From Pseudoalteromonas sp. GCY (GTDB lineage Bacteria > Pseudomonadota > Gammaproteobacteria > Enterobacterales > Alteromonadaceae): a stretch of DNA of 64,000 nt. Location: assembly GCF_016695175.1 (NCBI RefSeq), contig NZ_CP068023.1:1937501-2001500 (forward strand). Reading direction: 5' to 3'. Of the stretch, positions 36,183-45,681 are shown one piece after another. Position 1 is the first letter of the stretch; each line of letters opens with the position of its first letter. The notes beneath the pieces are model-generated. The model ran no database searches. It was not told where the DNA came from and was given only the letters and a program-made list of their open reading frames with translations. The position numbers and the translations under genes were made by a program.

Positions 36183-36290
36183 AATAGTGGAAGTGGCATA
36201 GCGGTTTGTACCTTTTATATTTGCTATGCTTCAGGGAATAACAATCAGCATCGGTCAACTGACTGATGTGCTAATTAAACTAGAATAGAT

Positions 36291-36749
36291 ATGTCATTAA
36301 ACCAAGTAGATCGCCAGATCCTGGCATTGTTACAGCAAGACGCAAGTCTTTCTACCGCTGAAATCGCTGATAAAGTAGGACTATCTCAGTCACCTTGTTG
36401 GCGTCGCATCGCTAAATTAGAGCAAGACGGCTACATCAAAGGCAAAGTTGCATTGCTGGACGAGAAAAAACTCGGGTTTGATATGTTGGTTTATGCACAT
36501 GTTAGGCTCTCAAATCATGGCCGTAACAATCTTGCTGAGTTTGAAAAACTGATCTTAAGCTATGACGAAGTAACAGAGTGCTACTCTATGGCAGGTACTA
36601 TGGACTTTATGCTGCGTATCATTTCGAAAGGCATTGAAGGGTATGAGCAATTTGTTCGTGATAACTTACTTAATCTAGAGTTCGTCCAAGAAGTACACTC
36701 AAATGTTACGATGACTTGCGTTAAGCGCAGCACCTCCTTACCACTTTAA
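36291..36749 (+). CDS. Lrp/AsnC family transcriptional regulator
   Basis: This 152-residue regulator has an N-terminal helix-turn-helix (ALLQQDASLSTAEIADKVGL followed by SQSPCWRRIAKLE, about 10-45) and a C-terminal RAM ligand-binding domain (about 65-145) with VTECYSMAGTMDFMLRII. It has the form of the Lrp-like local regulators that respond to amino acids. No amino-acid gene is adjacent. The first bases after a 108-bp gap include no strong Shine-Dalgarno. A hairpin follows the stop. Confidence 0.9.
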   Translation: MSLNQVDRQILALLQQDASLSTAEIADKVGLSQSPCWRRIAKLEQDGYIKGKVALLDEKKLGFDMLVYAHVRLSNHGRNNLAEFEKLILSYDEVTECYSMAGTMDFMLRIISKGIEGYEQFVRDNLLNLEFVQEVHSNVTMTCVKRSTSLPL

Positions 36750-36760
36750 TACGATCTGTT

Positions 36761-36782
36761 GCCCTGCTTCGTTAAGTAGGGC
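36761..36782 (+). terminator. Weak terminator hairpin after the Lrp-type gene
   Basis: gccctgctt (36761-36769) and aagtagggc (36774-36782) form a 9-bp stem with one G-T pair and a CGTT loop. No clear T-run follows, so efficiency is doubtful. Confidence 0.4.
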
Positions 36783-36953
36783 TTACCGTCATCTTTTCAC
36801 CATTGCTCTATACTACAATACAGACCGCTTTATTGAGTTATGTATTGCAAACGAGTTTGCGATACACGCTTGTATCTTATTTGTTAAAGGCGCTGCTTTT
36901 TGCTAAAATCCACCGCCTTTGTGTTCATAGTCAATTCACACCAGAGGATATTG

Positions 36954-38510
36954 ATGTTTAATCTTATCAGCAAAGCGCCTAGCTCTGCTAAAAACGATGT
37001 ACTGTCTGGGCTTACGGTCGCTTTGGCACTTGTGCCTGAGGCTGTGGCTTTCGCTTTTGTTGCACAAGTAGATCCATTAGTCGGTTTATATGCAGCATTT
37101 ATTGTCGGTCTTGTGACTTCAATCTTTGGTGGTAGGCCGGGTATGATCTCGGGTGCAACAGGGGCTCTTGCCGTGGTAATGGTGAGTCTCGTTGTTGAGC
37201 ATGGTGTAGAGTATCTCTTTGCAACTGTACTACTCATGGGCCTCCTACAAATACTCGCGGGTATATTTAAGCTCGGCAAGTTTATACGTATGGTACCGCA
37301 TCCTGTAATGCTAGGCTTTGTAAATGGCTTAGCTATCGTTATCTTTCTTGCGCAACTTGGTCAGTTTAAAGTACTTAATGGCGAAGGTGAGCTGACTTGG
37401 ATGCAGGGTGAGGCGTTATATATTATGGCAGGCTTGGTGGCGTTGACTATGGCCATTATTCATTTTTTACCAAAGCTAACAACGGCTGTACCTTCGAGCC
37501 TAGCGGCGATTTTAGTGGTAACCGGTCTTGTTATTGGTTTAGATTTAGACGCTCGTAATGTGCTTGATTATCTGAAAGATATGTCAGGTAACGTAGATGC
37601 AACGATAGCCGGTGGTTTTCCTGCTTTCCATATCCCCGAAGTGCCATGGACATTTGAAACATTTAAAATCATCTTCCCATACGCACTTATCCTAGCAGCG
37701 ATTGGTTTGATTGAATCTTTATTAACGCTCACGTTAATCGACGAAATCACCGAAACACGTGGTCACAGTAACCGCGAATGTATCGGTCAGGGTGCGGCTA
37801 ACGTTACTTGTGGTGTGTTTGGTGCGATGGGTGGCTGTGCGATGATTGGGCAATCAATGATCAATATTAATTCTGGTGGACGTAGCCGTTTGTCAGGTAT
37901 CACAGCGGCATTATTACTACTTGTATTTATTCTGTTTGCGGCAAGCCTTATCGAGATGATCCCGCTTGCGGCGTTAGTTGGTGTAATGTTTATGGTGGTA
38001 TTAGGGACTTTTGAATGGTCAAGTTTTAGATTAATTAGAAAGATCCCTAAATCAGATGCCTTTGTAATCGTCTTGGTGTCGGGTGTTACTGTGATTACAG
38101 ATTTGGCCATCGCAGTTTGCGTTGGTGTCATTGTTTCGGCACTCGTATTCGCGTGGGAGCATGCGAAACATATATACACTAATAATTATATTGATGAGCA
38201 AGGCTCAAAAGTGTATGAATTACATGGACCTCTGTTTTTTGGGTCGGTGAAAAACTTTGCTGAATTGTTTGATGTTAACAATGACCCTGATGATATCATT
38301 GTTGAATTTAAACATAGCCGTGTTGCTGACCACAGTGCAATTGAAGCAATAGATGCGTTAGCTGAACGTTATAAAAAGGCTGGTAAAACGCTTCATCTTC
38401 GCCACTTAAGCCAAGACTGCAAAGTATTGCTAAGTAAGGCTAAAGATCTCGTTGAGCTAGACGGCCAAGCAGATCCTACTTATAAAGTGGCATCTGACAA
38501 GCTTGCTTAA
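36954..38510 (+). CDS. SulP family anion transporter with STAS domain
   Basis: The start is placed at 36954 (AGAGGATATTG before ATG); an in-frame TTG at 36900 lacks a ribosome-binding site. The protein has 518 residues with about 11-12 membrane helices in residues 15-420. [20 protein letters not shown] and [10 protein letters not shown] are the conserved SulP core. The cytoplasmic STAS domain (about 425-505) contains [18 protein letters not shown]. SulP proteins carry sulfate, bicarbonate or dicarboxylates, often with sodium or protons; the substrate is not deducible. Its terminator has been split by an insertion sequence. Confidence 0.9.
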   Translation: MFNLISKAPSSAKNDVLSGLTVALALVPEAVAFAFVAQVDPLVGLYAAFIVGLVTSIFGGRPGMISGATGALAVVMVSLVVEHGVEYLFATVLLMGLLQILAGIFKLGKFIRMVPHPVMLGFVNGLAIVIFLAQLGQFKVLNGEGELTWMQGEALYIMAGLVALTMAIIHFLPKLTTAVPSSLAAILVVTGLVIGLDLDARNVLDYLKDMSGNVDATIAGGFPAFHIPEVPWTFETFKIIFPYALILAAIGLIESLLTLTLIDEITETRGHSNRECIGQGAANVTCGVFGAMGGCAMIGQSMININSGGRSRLSGITAALLLLVFILFAASLIEMIPLAALVGVMFMVVLGTFEWSSFRLIRKIPKSDAFVIVLVSGVTVITDLAIAVCVGVIVSALVFAWEHAKHIYTNNYIDEQGSKVYELHGPLFFGSVKNFAELFDVNNDPDDIIVEFKHSRVADHSAIEAIDALAERYKKAGKTLHLRHLSQDCKVLLSKAKDLVELDGQADPTYKVASDKLA

Positions 38511-38565
38511 GAGTGGCAGTTTGAATAGACGAATATAAATTAACTGGTTAATTTATTTTAAAAAA

Positions 38566-38581
38566 AGGCACTAAGGTGCCT
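38566..38581 (+). repeat. Left copy of 16-bp palindromic target duplication
   Basis: aggcactaaggtgcct occurs exactly here and at 40183-40198, directly abutting the two ends of the insertion sequence. It is itself the hairpin of the former SulP terminator. Here the A-run precedes it, but the T-run has been displaced. Confidence 0.85.
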
Positions 38582-38593
38582 CAGATTGATGAT

Positions 38594-38626
38594 AAACCCC
38601 GCTTTTTTAAGCGGGGTTTATTTTTC
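38594..38626 (+). terminator. Terminator just inside the left end of the insertion sequence
   Basis: aaaccccgctt (38594-38604) pairs with aagcggggttt (38609-38619) around TTTT, followed by a T-rich tract. It is oriented to stop SulP transcripts entering the element and so replaces the terminator that the insertion split. Confidence 0.8.
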
Positions 38627-38760
38627 CCAGTTGTTGGAGCAGTTTTCTCTGCCGTAAGTTTCAGCGTTGGTTTTTTTGTGTTGGCTAGGCTAATTATTAT
38701 GATTTGGTGTGTCCAAGGTCGTTTTGAGGGCTTTTAGGGGGGAGTTTTCGAGGTTTTTTG

Positions 38761-40107
38761 CTAGTGTGCAGCCATGAGCGCCATTTTCTTCATATTTTGA
38801 CATGCCGCTGCTAACAAGCACTGCGCGGTCACTTTTGGCAGGCCTCTATATCTGCAGTAGCGATGTCCATGATGTTGTTTCGCATCAGCGAAGCTTCTTT
38901 CCACCGTTTCGGCTCGTCGTCGATAGAGCTTTTTACCCCAGTCGCTCAGCCTAATCGCATTGGCGTTTTCTACGCTTGATTGCCAAACATGCCGCGTTAT
39001 AACTTTGGTTTGATTTTTACTGGCTGTGCATTGATTTCTGACTGGACAGCGTCCACATTTTCTTGAGTCGGAATGATAGTGACGATAGCCTGTTCGGCTT
39101 GTTGTTTTGTAGATTAGAGTTTCACCTTGCGGGCACAGGTAAGTATCTGTATCGGCTTGATATTGATACTCACGTTTGGCGAAGTAGCCTTTCTTTTTAT
39201 TTGGTCTTCGGTATCCCAGCACGCCAACTAATTGCCTTTCTTCCAGATTGTGGCATACCGCGGCGGTAAAATAGCCTGCATCTAGCCCAACCGCGATAGG
39301 GTTTATCTCAAAGGTATCGAGCGCTCTGTCGAGTCGACAGATAATAGGTTGTGAGTCATGGACATTGCCTGCGGTGGCGTGTGTGTCAACAATAATGCCG
39401 TGTTTACCATCCACAATTCGATGGTCTAGATAGAAGAACCCTTTTGGCTTTTCATCCCGTACCATAAACCCGCTATCTGGGTCGGTGCGGCTGACTTTGG
39501 TTGGTTTTGTGCAAGGTGTTTCTTCCTTACACTTCAGGGGCTTTTTTCCTTCATCCTCCCGGTCTTGCAGTACCGCTTCGTTCAATTGCTCTACATACAC
39601 TGAAGGACTGACTTTTAAGTCTTCTATGTCATAGCGCTTTTTATTGGCATTGGCTTTGAGGTGTGTACTGTCAGCAAATAAGCTATAGCCACCTATGAGT
39701 TTTTGCTTCATCGCTTGGCGGACAATGTTATCGAAGATGGATTGATAAATGTTGCTGTCTTTAAAGCGCTTTATGCGGTTTTGGCTTAGCGTCGAGTGGT
39801 GGATGACATCTTCAGCTAGTCCCATACCTAAAAACCAACGATATGCGACATTGACTTGGATTTCCTTAATCAAGCGACGCTCGCTTTGAATGCCAAACAG
39901 GTATCCAAGAAATAAAATCTTGAACATTCGCACTGGGTCAACCGCTGGGCGACCATTGTTTTTACAGTAGAGATGGGTGACTTCATCGCGGATGAATTCG
40001 AAATCAATCGCAAGGTCAATCAGGCGAACTAAATGGTCTTTTGGAACCAATTGGTCGATAGCGACCATTTCTAGTTCATATTGCTGAGGGGTTTTGTCTT
40101 TAAGCAT
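38761..40107 (-). CDS. IS1182 family transposase
   Basis: This 448-residue DDE transposase begins with the DUF772-type N-terminal domain (DPVRMFKILFLGYLFGIQSE, about 55-75). Catalytic acidic residues are visible in FADSTHLKANANK, VGLDAGYFTAA and ERSFADAKQHHG. A Cys-rich stretch (CGRCPVRNQC) lies between the last two, as is normal in this family. There is no frameshift or internal stop, so it is likely active. The ATG is at 40107, with GGGAGTTCACC-like sequence upstream (AGGGAGT at good spacing). Confidence 0.93.
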   Translation of the reverse strand: MLKDKTPQQYELEMVAIDQLVPKDHLVRLIDLAIDFEFIRDEVTHLYCKNNGRPAVDPVRMFKILFLGYLFGIQSERRLIKEIQVNVAYRWFLGMGLAEDVIHHSTLSQNRIKRFKDSNIYQSIFDNIVRQAMKQKLIGGYSLFADSTHLKANANKKRYDIEDLKVSPSVYVEQLNEAVLQDREDEGKKPLKCKEETPCTKPTKVSRTDPDSGFMVRDEKPKGFFYLDHRIVDGKHGIIVDTHATAGNVHDSQPIICRLDRALDTFEINPIAVGLDAGYFTAAVCHNLEERQLVGVLGYRRPNKKKGYFAKREYQYQADTDTYLCPQGETLIYKTTSRTGYRHYHSDSRKCGRCPVRNQCTASKNQTKVITRHVWQSSVENANAIRLSDWGKKLYRRRAETVERSFADAKQHHGHRYCRYRGLPKVTAQCLLAAACQNMKKMALMAAH

Positions 40108-40182
40108 GGTGAACTCCCTAAACTCACTACGCTTATTAGATCAAAGGGCTAGATCTGTGTCCAGCCCTTTTTCAACAGTCTG

Positions 40183-40203
40183 AGGCACTAAGGTGCCTTT
40201 TTT
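40183..40203 (+). terminator. Right copy of target duplication, still a complete terminator half
   Basis: The hairpin ggcac-taag-gtgcc is followed by TTTTTTATTT. This copy kept the T-run but lost the A-run. It would stop plus-strand transcripts leaving the element before the kinase gene at 40301. Confidence 0.75.
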
Positions 40204-40300
40204 ATTTGCGGCAAGGTGTGTAAAAACTGAGACCACCAGCAGTGAATAGAGACGACATGCTGATATATAATCCAGTTAAGATAGAAGAGGTATAATCATT

Positions 40301-41371
40301 TTGAAGTGGCAATCACTGGTTGATAACAGGCAGAGATTTTTCTGGGTATTACAAATAGCCGGTTGGCTGGGCTACGCGCTAGTTAACTATATTGGCTCAA
40401 AAGTCTTTGAAATGCGTGATATTTATGTGTTTGTCATCGCATTAAATGCCTATGCAGGGTGCTTGATGACGGTACCGCTACGATACCTCTATCGTAAAAT
40501 TTGGAATGCAACACCGTTGGTGCTGATATTCGTTGTGTTTACGGCGTCATATGTAACTGGAACACTATGGGCGGTCGTTCAAAAGTTTAATCATTGGGAA
40601 ATATATCGTCACGGATATCGACCGGATGAGTGGTTTTATTACTTACAGCAGGGACTAGACTCTGTCTATATCATACTCTGTTGGAGTGGGTTGTACTTTG
40701 GTATTAAGTATTACCAGTTGCTACAGAGTGAGCGTCAAAAGGCTTTGAAAGCCAATACTATGGCCCATGAAGCGCAATTGAAAATGCTGCGATATCAATT
40801 GAATCCGCATTTTCTATTCAATACCCTTAATGCGATTTCGACGCTTATATTGGTTGAAGAGAACAAAGATGCGAATCAAATGGTCTCAAGGCTCAGTGAT
40901 TTCTTGCGTCATACATTAAATACAGATCCAATAAAAAAGGTACCGCTTGAGCAAGAACTACATGCGTTAAAGCTGTACTTAGAAATTGAGAAGGTGCGCT
41001 TTGATGAACGCTTATCTATCGAGCTTGATGTGACAGAAGAAGCTGAACAGGCACTAGTACCAAGCTTGATCCTACAACCACTCATTGAAAATAGCATTAA
41101 ATACGCAATTGCCCATATAGAGCATGGCGGCAAAATTGAAATAAAAGCGCAGGTGTTTGCCAATGAACTACTCTTGGAAGTAGGAGACAATGGTCCTGGC
41201 GCCGAGCTGGAAGGTGGGCAACTGAAAAGTGCACAGGGAGTGGGTTTAGCGAATACCAAAGACCGTTTAAAAACCTTGTACGAAAACAACTATTCATTTG
41301 TGCTCTCGGACAATGAGCCAACTGGTTTGAAGGTAAACATTCGCGTTCCATATGAAAGGGCGAAGAAGTAA
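40301..41371 (+). CDS. LytS/AlgZ-type sensor histidine kinase
   Basis: The start is TTG at 40301, with AGAGG ten bases upstream; no ATG fits. The 356-residue protein has four membrane helices in about residues 14-140 and no periplasmic domain. A coiled linker leads to a His_kinase domain with phospho-acceptor in YQLNPHFLFNTLNAIS. The ATPase part contains PSLILQPLIENSIKYA and VGDNGPGAE, then GVGLANTKDRL. It belongs to the LytS/AlgZ family, which pairs with LytTR regulators; such a gene overlaps its stop. The signal is unknown. Confidence 0.9.
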   Translation: MKWQSLVDNRQRFFWVLQIAGWLGYALVNYIGSKVFEMRDIYVFVIALNAYAGCLMTVPLRYLYRKIWNATPLVLIFVVFTASYVTGTLWAVVQKFNHWEIYRHGYRPDEWFYYLQQGLDSVYIILCWSGLYFGIKYYQLLQSERQKALKANTMAHEAQLKMLRYQLNPHFLFNTLNAISTLILVEENKDANQMVSRLSDFLRHTLNTDPIKKVPLEQELHALKLYLEIEKVRFDERLSIELDVTEEAEQALVPSLILQPLIENSIKYAIAHIEHGGKIEIKAQVFANELLLEVGDNGPGAELEGGQLKSAQGVGLANTKDRLKTLYENNYSFVLSDNEPTGLKVNIRVPYERAKK

Positions 41372-42195
41372 TGAGCAAAATTAGAACACTAATCGTAGAT
41401 GATGAACCGTTAGCGAGAAAAGGGCTAGCGGTAAGGTTAAGAGATTTTTCTGAAATCGAAGTTGTAGAATTGTGTGGCAGTGGTCAACAAGCAATCGATC
41501 TATGCAAATCTGAGGACATAGATCTGGTCTTTCTCGATATTCAAATGCCGAACATGAACGGTTTTGAAGTAGCGAGAGCGTTAAGTGAAAGTGTTAAACC
41601 ATTGCCTGCTATCGTATTTGTAACCGCGTTCGATCAATATGCTGTAAAGGCATTTGAGATCCATGCGCTGGATTACATCTTAAAACCCGTTGATGACAAC
41701 AGATTAAAACAGGCGGTGGAGAAAGTGCAAAGCTATTTAAAAACACAACAAGACAATGCGCATAAGAAAAAGCTAGCCAGCTTTGTTGCAGGGATCACTG
41801 GTAATAACTGTGAAGAAATCCTTAAAAAACTTGCAACAGGAGATACAATTGAGGATAAAAAATTCCCAGAATCGCTCGCGGTAAAAGAGCAAGGGGAAAT
41901 CATTCGAGTATCTACATCGTCAATTCAGTGGATTGATGCAGCCGGTGACTACATGTGCTTACACTGTAGCGATGGTCAGACTCATATTTTACGTAAAACA
42001 ATGAAAGATCTAGAACAAGAGTTGGATCCTACGTTATTTGTGCGTGTACATCGCTCTGCAATCGTTAATACTAAGCAGATCAGTAAACTGGTCACACAAA
42101 GCAGTGGTGAGTATTTATTGGTACTTGAGAATGGTCAAGAGCTTAAAGTCAGCCGTAGTTACCGTGACAAAGTAAAGGCTGCACTCGCAAGCTAA
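41371..42195 (+). CDS. LytTR family response regulator (AlgR type)
   Basis: This 274-residue regulator has a receiver domain (1-125) with acidic residues D10/D11, phospho-acceptor D56 in LVFLDIQMPN, and K in LDYILKPVD. A LytTR DNA-binding domain (about 170-272) contains IQWIDAAGDYMCLHC, VRVHRSAIVN and LKVSRSYRDKVKAAL. Between them is a 45-residue linker. Its ATG overlaps the kinase stop by one base (TAATG), so the pair is co-translated. LytTR sites are not visible nearby, and targets are unknown. Confidence 0.93.
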   Translation: MSKIRTLIVDDEPLARKGLAVRLRDFSEIEVVELCGSGQQAIDLCKSEDIDLVFLDIQMPNMNGFEVARALSESVKPLPAIVFVTAFDQYAVKAFEIHALDYILKPVDDNRLKQAVEKVQSYLKTQQDNAHKKKLASFVAGITGNNCEEILKKLATGDTIEDKKFPESLAVKEQGEIIRVSTSSIQWIDAAGDYMCLHCSDGQTHILRKTMKDLEQELDPTLFVRVHRSAIVNTKQISKLVTQSSGEYLLVLENGQELKVSRSYRDKVKAALAS

Positions 42196-42308
42196 GACAC
42201 TGAAAAGCGAATACAATCGCGGGCTAAAGTGATTTGCACCGTGTTTAGCCTACGGTGACGTAGTGTATTTTATGTGCTTGTACACTTTAGAGTATTCTAA
42301 GGAAAGAT

Positions 42309-42335
42309 GAACTAGGCAGCAACGCTACCTAGTTC
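42309..42335 (-). terminator. Probable terminator of pykA
   Basis: gaactaggcagc (42309-42320) and gctacctagttc (42324-42335) pair with one mismatch around AAC, 8 bases past the pykA stop. The T-rich tract after it on the minus strand is interrupted. Confidence 0.6.
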
Positions 42336-42342
42336 AACGCTT

Positions 42343-43776
42343 TTACACTGTGACGATTTTCAGCGTGTTACTGGCGCCGATAGTTTCCATCTTATCACCG
42401 TGTGTGATGATCACTGTGTCGCCTTTTTCCAATGAGCCTGCTGCAACTAGCGTATCAAGTGCTTCGCGAACTGTTGAATCATCTGAGCATTGTGTCGAGT
42501 CGAATCTTACCGGATAAACACCACGATAGAGTGATGCCTGCCCAAGCGTTGATTGATGGCGAGACAGTGCGTAAATAGGCAATCCTGAACTGATACGAGA
42601 CATCAATTTTGCGGTATTCCCCGATTCAGTTAGTGCGACAATGGCTTTTACTGAGTCTAAATGATTTGCTGCGTACATTGCTGACAGCGCGATAGTTTCA
42701 CAGGTATCAGCAAAACGGCTGTCTAAACGATGTTTAGAGATATGGATCTGTGGTTGAGATTCAGCGCCTAAACACACACGTGCCATTGCCGCGACGGTTT
42801 GTTCTGGGTAATCACCAGCAGCGGTTTCCGCTGAAAGCATTACCGCATCTGTGCCATCAAGCACTGCGTTTGCGACATCCATAACTTCAGCACGAGTTGG
42901 CATTGGGTTGTCAATCATTGACTCCATCATTTGAGTGGCAGTGATCACCGTACGGTTTAGTGAGCGAGCACGGCTGATAATTTGCTTCTGTTTACCAACA
43001 AGAGCGGCATCGCCAATTTCTACACCTAAATCACCACGGGCAACCATCACCGCATCAGAAGCCAGTACGATGTCGTCAATCGCTTCTACGGTTTCAACCG
43101 CTTCTGCACGTTCGATTTTTGCAAGTAATTGTGCATTAGAACCTGCTTTCTCCGCCAGTCCTCTAACGTAACGCATGTCGTCACCACTGCGAGGGAACGA
43201 AACCGCGATATAGTCCACACCAATTTCTGTTGCTGTGATCAAGTCTTCTTTGTCTTTGTCAGTAAATGCAGGTGCTGTTAAGCCGCCGCCTAAGCGGTTG
43301 ATCCCTTTATTGTTCGACAATACGCCACCAACTTTAACACTGGTATGAACCAAGTGACCTTGTACTTCTTCAACAACAAGCTGAATAAGTCCATCGTTCA
43401 ATAACAGTAAATCACCTTGTTTTACGTCATTCGGTAATTCTTTATAATCGATACCTACAGCTTCAACGTGACCTTGGCCAGGCTCCATTTTTGCATCGAG
43501 CGTGAATTTTGCACCCACTTCTAAGAACACTTTGCCTTCTTTAAATGTTGAAACGCGGATTTTAGGACCTTGTAAATCTGCAAGAATAGCTACATTTACG
43601 CCTAAGCGTTTAGCAATTTCGCGAACGGCTTCGGCTCTATTTTTGTGATCTTGAGCTACACCGTGTGAAAAGTTTAGTCTGACTACGTTGGTGCCGGCAC
43701 GAATGATTTTTTCTAAGTTGTTATCTCTATCCGTCGCTGGCCCCAGTGTTGCGACGATTTTTGTGCGTCTAAGCAT
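42343..43776 (-). CDS. pykA: Pyruvate kinase (PykA type)
   Basis: This 477-residue glycolytic enzyme converts phosphoenolpyruvate and ADP to pyruvate and [23 protein letters not shown] at the N-terminus, [32 protein letters not shown] (active-site Lys/Thr region) and [10 protein letters not shown] are all standard. The closeness to E. coli PykA, including the RRTKIV start and [13 protein letters not shown], favours PykA (AMP-activated type) over PykF. AGGAGA precedes the ATG. It is divergent from gnd across 442 bp. Confidence 0.95.
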   Translation of the reverse strand: MLRRTKIVATLGPATDRDNNLEKIIRAGTNVVRLNFSHGVAQDHKNRAEAVREIAKRLGVNVAILADLQGPKIRVSTFKEGKVFLEVGAKFTLDAKMEPGQGHVEAVGIDYKELPNDVKQGDLLLLNDGLIQLVVEEVQGHLVHTSVKVGGVLSNNKGINRLGGGLTAPAFTDKDKEDLITATEIGVDYIAVSFPRSGDDMRYVRGLAEKAGSNAQLLAKIERAEAVETVEAIDDIVLASDAVMVARGDLGVEIGDAALVGKQKQIISRARSLNRTVITATQMMESMIDNPMPTRAEVMDVANAVLDGTDAVMLSAETAAGDYPEQTVAAMARVCLGAESQPQIHISKHRLDSRFADTCETIALSAMYAANHLDSVKAIVALTESGNTAKLMSRISSGLPIYALSRHQSTLGQASLYRGVYPVRFDSTQCSDDSTVREALDTLVAAGSLEKGDTVIITHGDKMETIGASNTLKIVTV

Positions 43777-44218
43777 CAGATTCTCCTGTTAGCTTATCAA
43801 GGTAAGCAAAAACTTATGAATGTGTTAAAAGTAAATCAAAATTGCTGTTTTTTTACACATGCCACATTGTAAAATCACGATTTAACTAATTAGAGCATAA
43901 AGAATTATGCAAAACCCTTTTTAACACTCGAATTAAGTTATATGATCTATATGTCATCATTATGACACCGGTGTCAGTGGCCGTCAATCTCGAATATTTT
44001 ACCTTACAGCTTAGGGGACTATTTGAGATTTATCACAAAATTGGTGAATTCGTGCTGCTGTCACTATATTGCTATACAGTGAATTGTGTTAGCTGTCATA
44101 TTTTGGGAACCGATATGATTTCAGTGAATTGTGTGTCTCGCTGGTCAATCATGGTCGCTCAGGTATAATGCACATACACGAACGCATAAAGTTTTGATGT
44201 TACCGAGGAGGAAACTAA
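43777..44218. other. 442-bp divergent control region pykA/gnd
   Basis: The region must hold promoters for both genes. A 13-bp direct repeat, cagtgaattgtgt, occurs at 44077-44089 and 44122-44134, 45 bp apart, about 85-140 bp before gnd. I found no convincing HexR palindrome, although this regulator is a plausible candidate for these genes. The gnd Shine-Dalgarno GAGGAGG is just before 44219. Nothing else is identifiable. Confidence 0.5.
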
Positions 44219-45592
44219 ATGCAGGTTGCATTAGTTGGTTTGGGTGTGATGGGTAAAAACCTCGCGCTAAATCTAATTGAGAAGGGGATGACCTTAGTCG
44301 CTTACGACAAGAACCCCGAAGTAGGTGCGGAATTATTGAGTTGCGCACAGTCGTTAGGTATGGCGGAGCGCTTACACATAGTGTCTGATCTCGGTGATAT
44401 GATCAGAAGATTAGAGACTCCTCGCTCGATTTTATTACTCGTTCCAGCAGGTGAACTAGTCGATAAAGTTTGTAGCGATTTGGTTGAAGCTGGAGTTGAG
44501 AAAGACGATATCATCGTTGACTGTGGTAACAGTAATTACAAAGATGGTATTGCACGTAAATTGAAATATCAGAATAAATTTGAGTTTGCCACTATGGGGA
44601 TCTCTGGCGGTGCCGAAGGTGCACGTCATGGTCCTGCAATGATGGCAAGTGGTTCAGAAGGTGGCTGGGAGCGTATCGAGCCTTGGTTCGAAAAGGTTGC
44701 TGCGAGCTACAACAATGAATCATGTTTCGCGCGTGTTGGGCAATCTGCCAGCGGTCACTTTGTTAAAATGGTGCACAACGGTATTGAGTATGCGTTGATG
44801 CAGCTCATTGCGGAGCTTTATCAATTGCTTCGTCTGGGTACCGGTCGCTCTCCTAAAGAAGTTGCTGAGATTTTTGAATCTTGGTCTGAAGGTAAATTAA
44901 ATAGTTATCTACTTGCAATTTCTAGCCACATTTTAAGTCTGGAAACAGAGCAGGGCGAGTCTTTAGTCGATCTTATCGACAATAAGGTAGGAGCTAAGGG
45001 CACTGGCCTTTGGACGGCGCAAAACGCACTGGAGCTTGGTATTGCCGTACCTTCGCTTGTGGCTGCGGTACAAGCTCGCCATCTCACCAACACTATTGAT
45101 ACTCCAGCTGCGAAAGAAATGACGTATGCGAATAAATCAACGCAAACAATTGAGGTTGATTTAGACGAGTTAAAAGACGCATTCTATTTTGCCAGTTTAC
45201 TATGTTATCGCCAAGGTCTTGCACTGATTAAGGGCGCGTCTCGTGCACACCAATGGAAAGTGGATCTCAATAAAACGCTACAAACCTGGCGTGCGGGCTG
45301 TATTATCCGAGCTGATTACTTAGACGATATCGCTGAAGGTGTTGAATTTATCGATTCACTTGAGAAGCCTGCACTTGCACTACGTAGTATTACAGGTAAA
45401 GCTGTGGCGACTGGTTTGTCTTTCCCGGTACTTGCTGCGACGCAAACTTATATTGCAACACTGAGCACGCCAAGCAATGGACACTTGGTGCAAGCACAGC
45501 GTGATTATTTTGGTGAGCACGGCATAAAGACACATAGTGGTGAAACTTGTCACCTTACTGATCTTGTCGATATCGAAGCAAAAGTTAGATAA
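44219..45592 (+). CDS. gnd: 6-phosphogluconate dehydrogenase, decarboxylating
   Basis: This 457-residue enzyme of the oxidative pentose phosphate pathway makes ribulose-5-phosphate, CO2 and NADPH. The N-terminal Rossmann loop is VGLGVMGKNLALNL. The catalytic Lys-His-Asn block is GHFVKMVHNGIEYALMQ, with Glu in the same helix. MGISGGAEGARHGPAMMASG is the substrate-binding signature. Length is slightly shorter than the E. coli enzyme (468), and no domain is missing. A very strong Shine-Dalgarno supports the start. Confidence 0.95.
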   Translation: MQVALVGLGVMGKNLALNLIEKGMTLVAYDKNPEVGAELLSCAQSLGMAERLHIVSDLGDMIRRLETPRSILLLVPAGELVDKVCSDLVEAGVEKDDIIVDCGNSNYKDGIARKLKYQNKFEFATMGISGGAEGARHGPAMMASGSEGGWERIEPWFEKVAASYNNESCFARVGQSASGHFVKMVHNGIEYALMQLIAELYQLLRLGTGRSPKEVAEIFESWSEGKLNSYLLAISSHILSLETEQGESLVDLIDNKVGAKGTGLWTAQNALELGIAVPSLVAAVQARHLTNTIDTPAAKEMTYANKSTQTIEVDLDELKDAFYFASLLCYRQGLALIKGASRAHQWKVDLNKTLQTWRAGCIIRADYLDDIAEGVEFIDSLEKPALALRSITGKAVATGLSFPVLAATQTYIATLSTPSNGHLVQAQRDYFGEHGIKTHSGETCHLTDLVDIEAKVR

Positions 45593-45629
45593 TAATCGAC
45601 GCTCGGAGCATTTCGAGCTGACTTAAAAG

Positions 45630-45656
45630 CCGTGGTAACGATACCACGGTTTTTTT
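45630..45656 (+). terminator. Intrinsic terminator of gnd
   Basis: ccgtggta-acga-taccacgg is a perfect 8-bp hairpin followed by seven T, between the convergent gnd and ansA genes. Confidence 0.9.
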
Positions 45657-45681
45657 GTCGCGCTACTTTTTCGCTTTATTG

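Larger units (their letters stand above)
38582..40182 (-). mobile_element. IS1182-family insertion sequence, complete (1601 bp)
   Basis: The ends are set by a 16-bp direct repeat on both sides and by imperfect terminal inverted repeats. The left end reads CAGATTGATGATAAA and the right end, read inward, CAGACTGTTGAAAAA (12 of 15 match). One full-length transposase fills the minus strand. Each end holds a hairpin: aaaccccgctt/aagcggggttt at 38594-38619 and aaagggct/agcccttt at about 40143-40170. IS1182 elements are known to favour palindromes and to make variable, sometimes long duplications, which fits. It appears intact. Confidence 0.88.

Noticed and set aside
36900..36953. Earlier TTG start for the SulP transporter
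   Set aside because: No ribosome site; ATG at 36954 has AGAGGA and matches family starts.
43777..44218. HexR operator between pykA and gnd
   Set aside because: HexR would be plausible for these genes, but I found no palindrome close to its known consensus.
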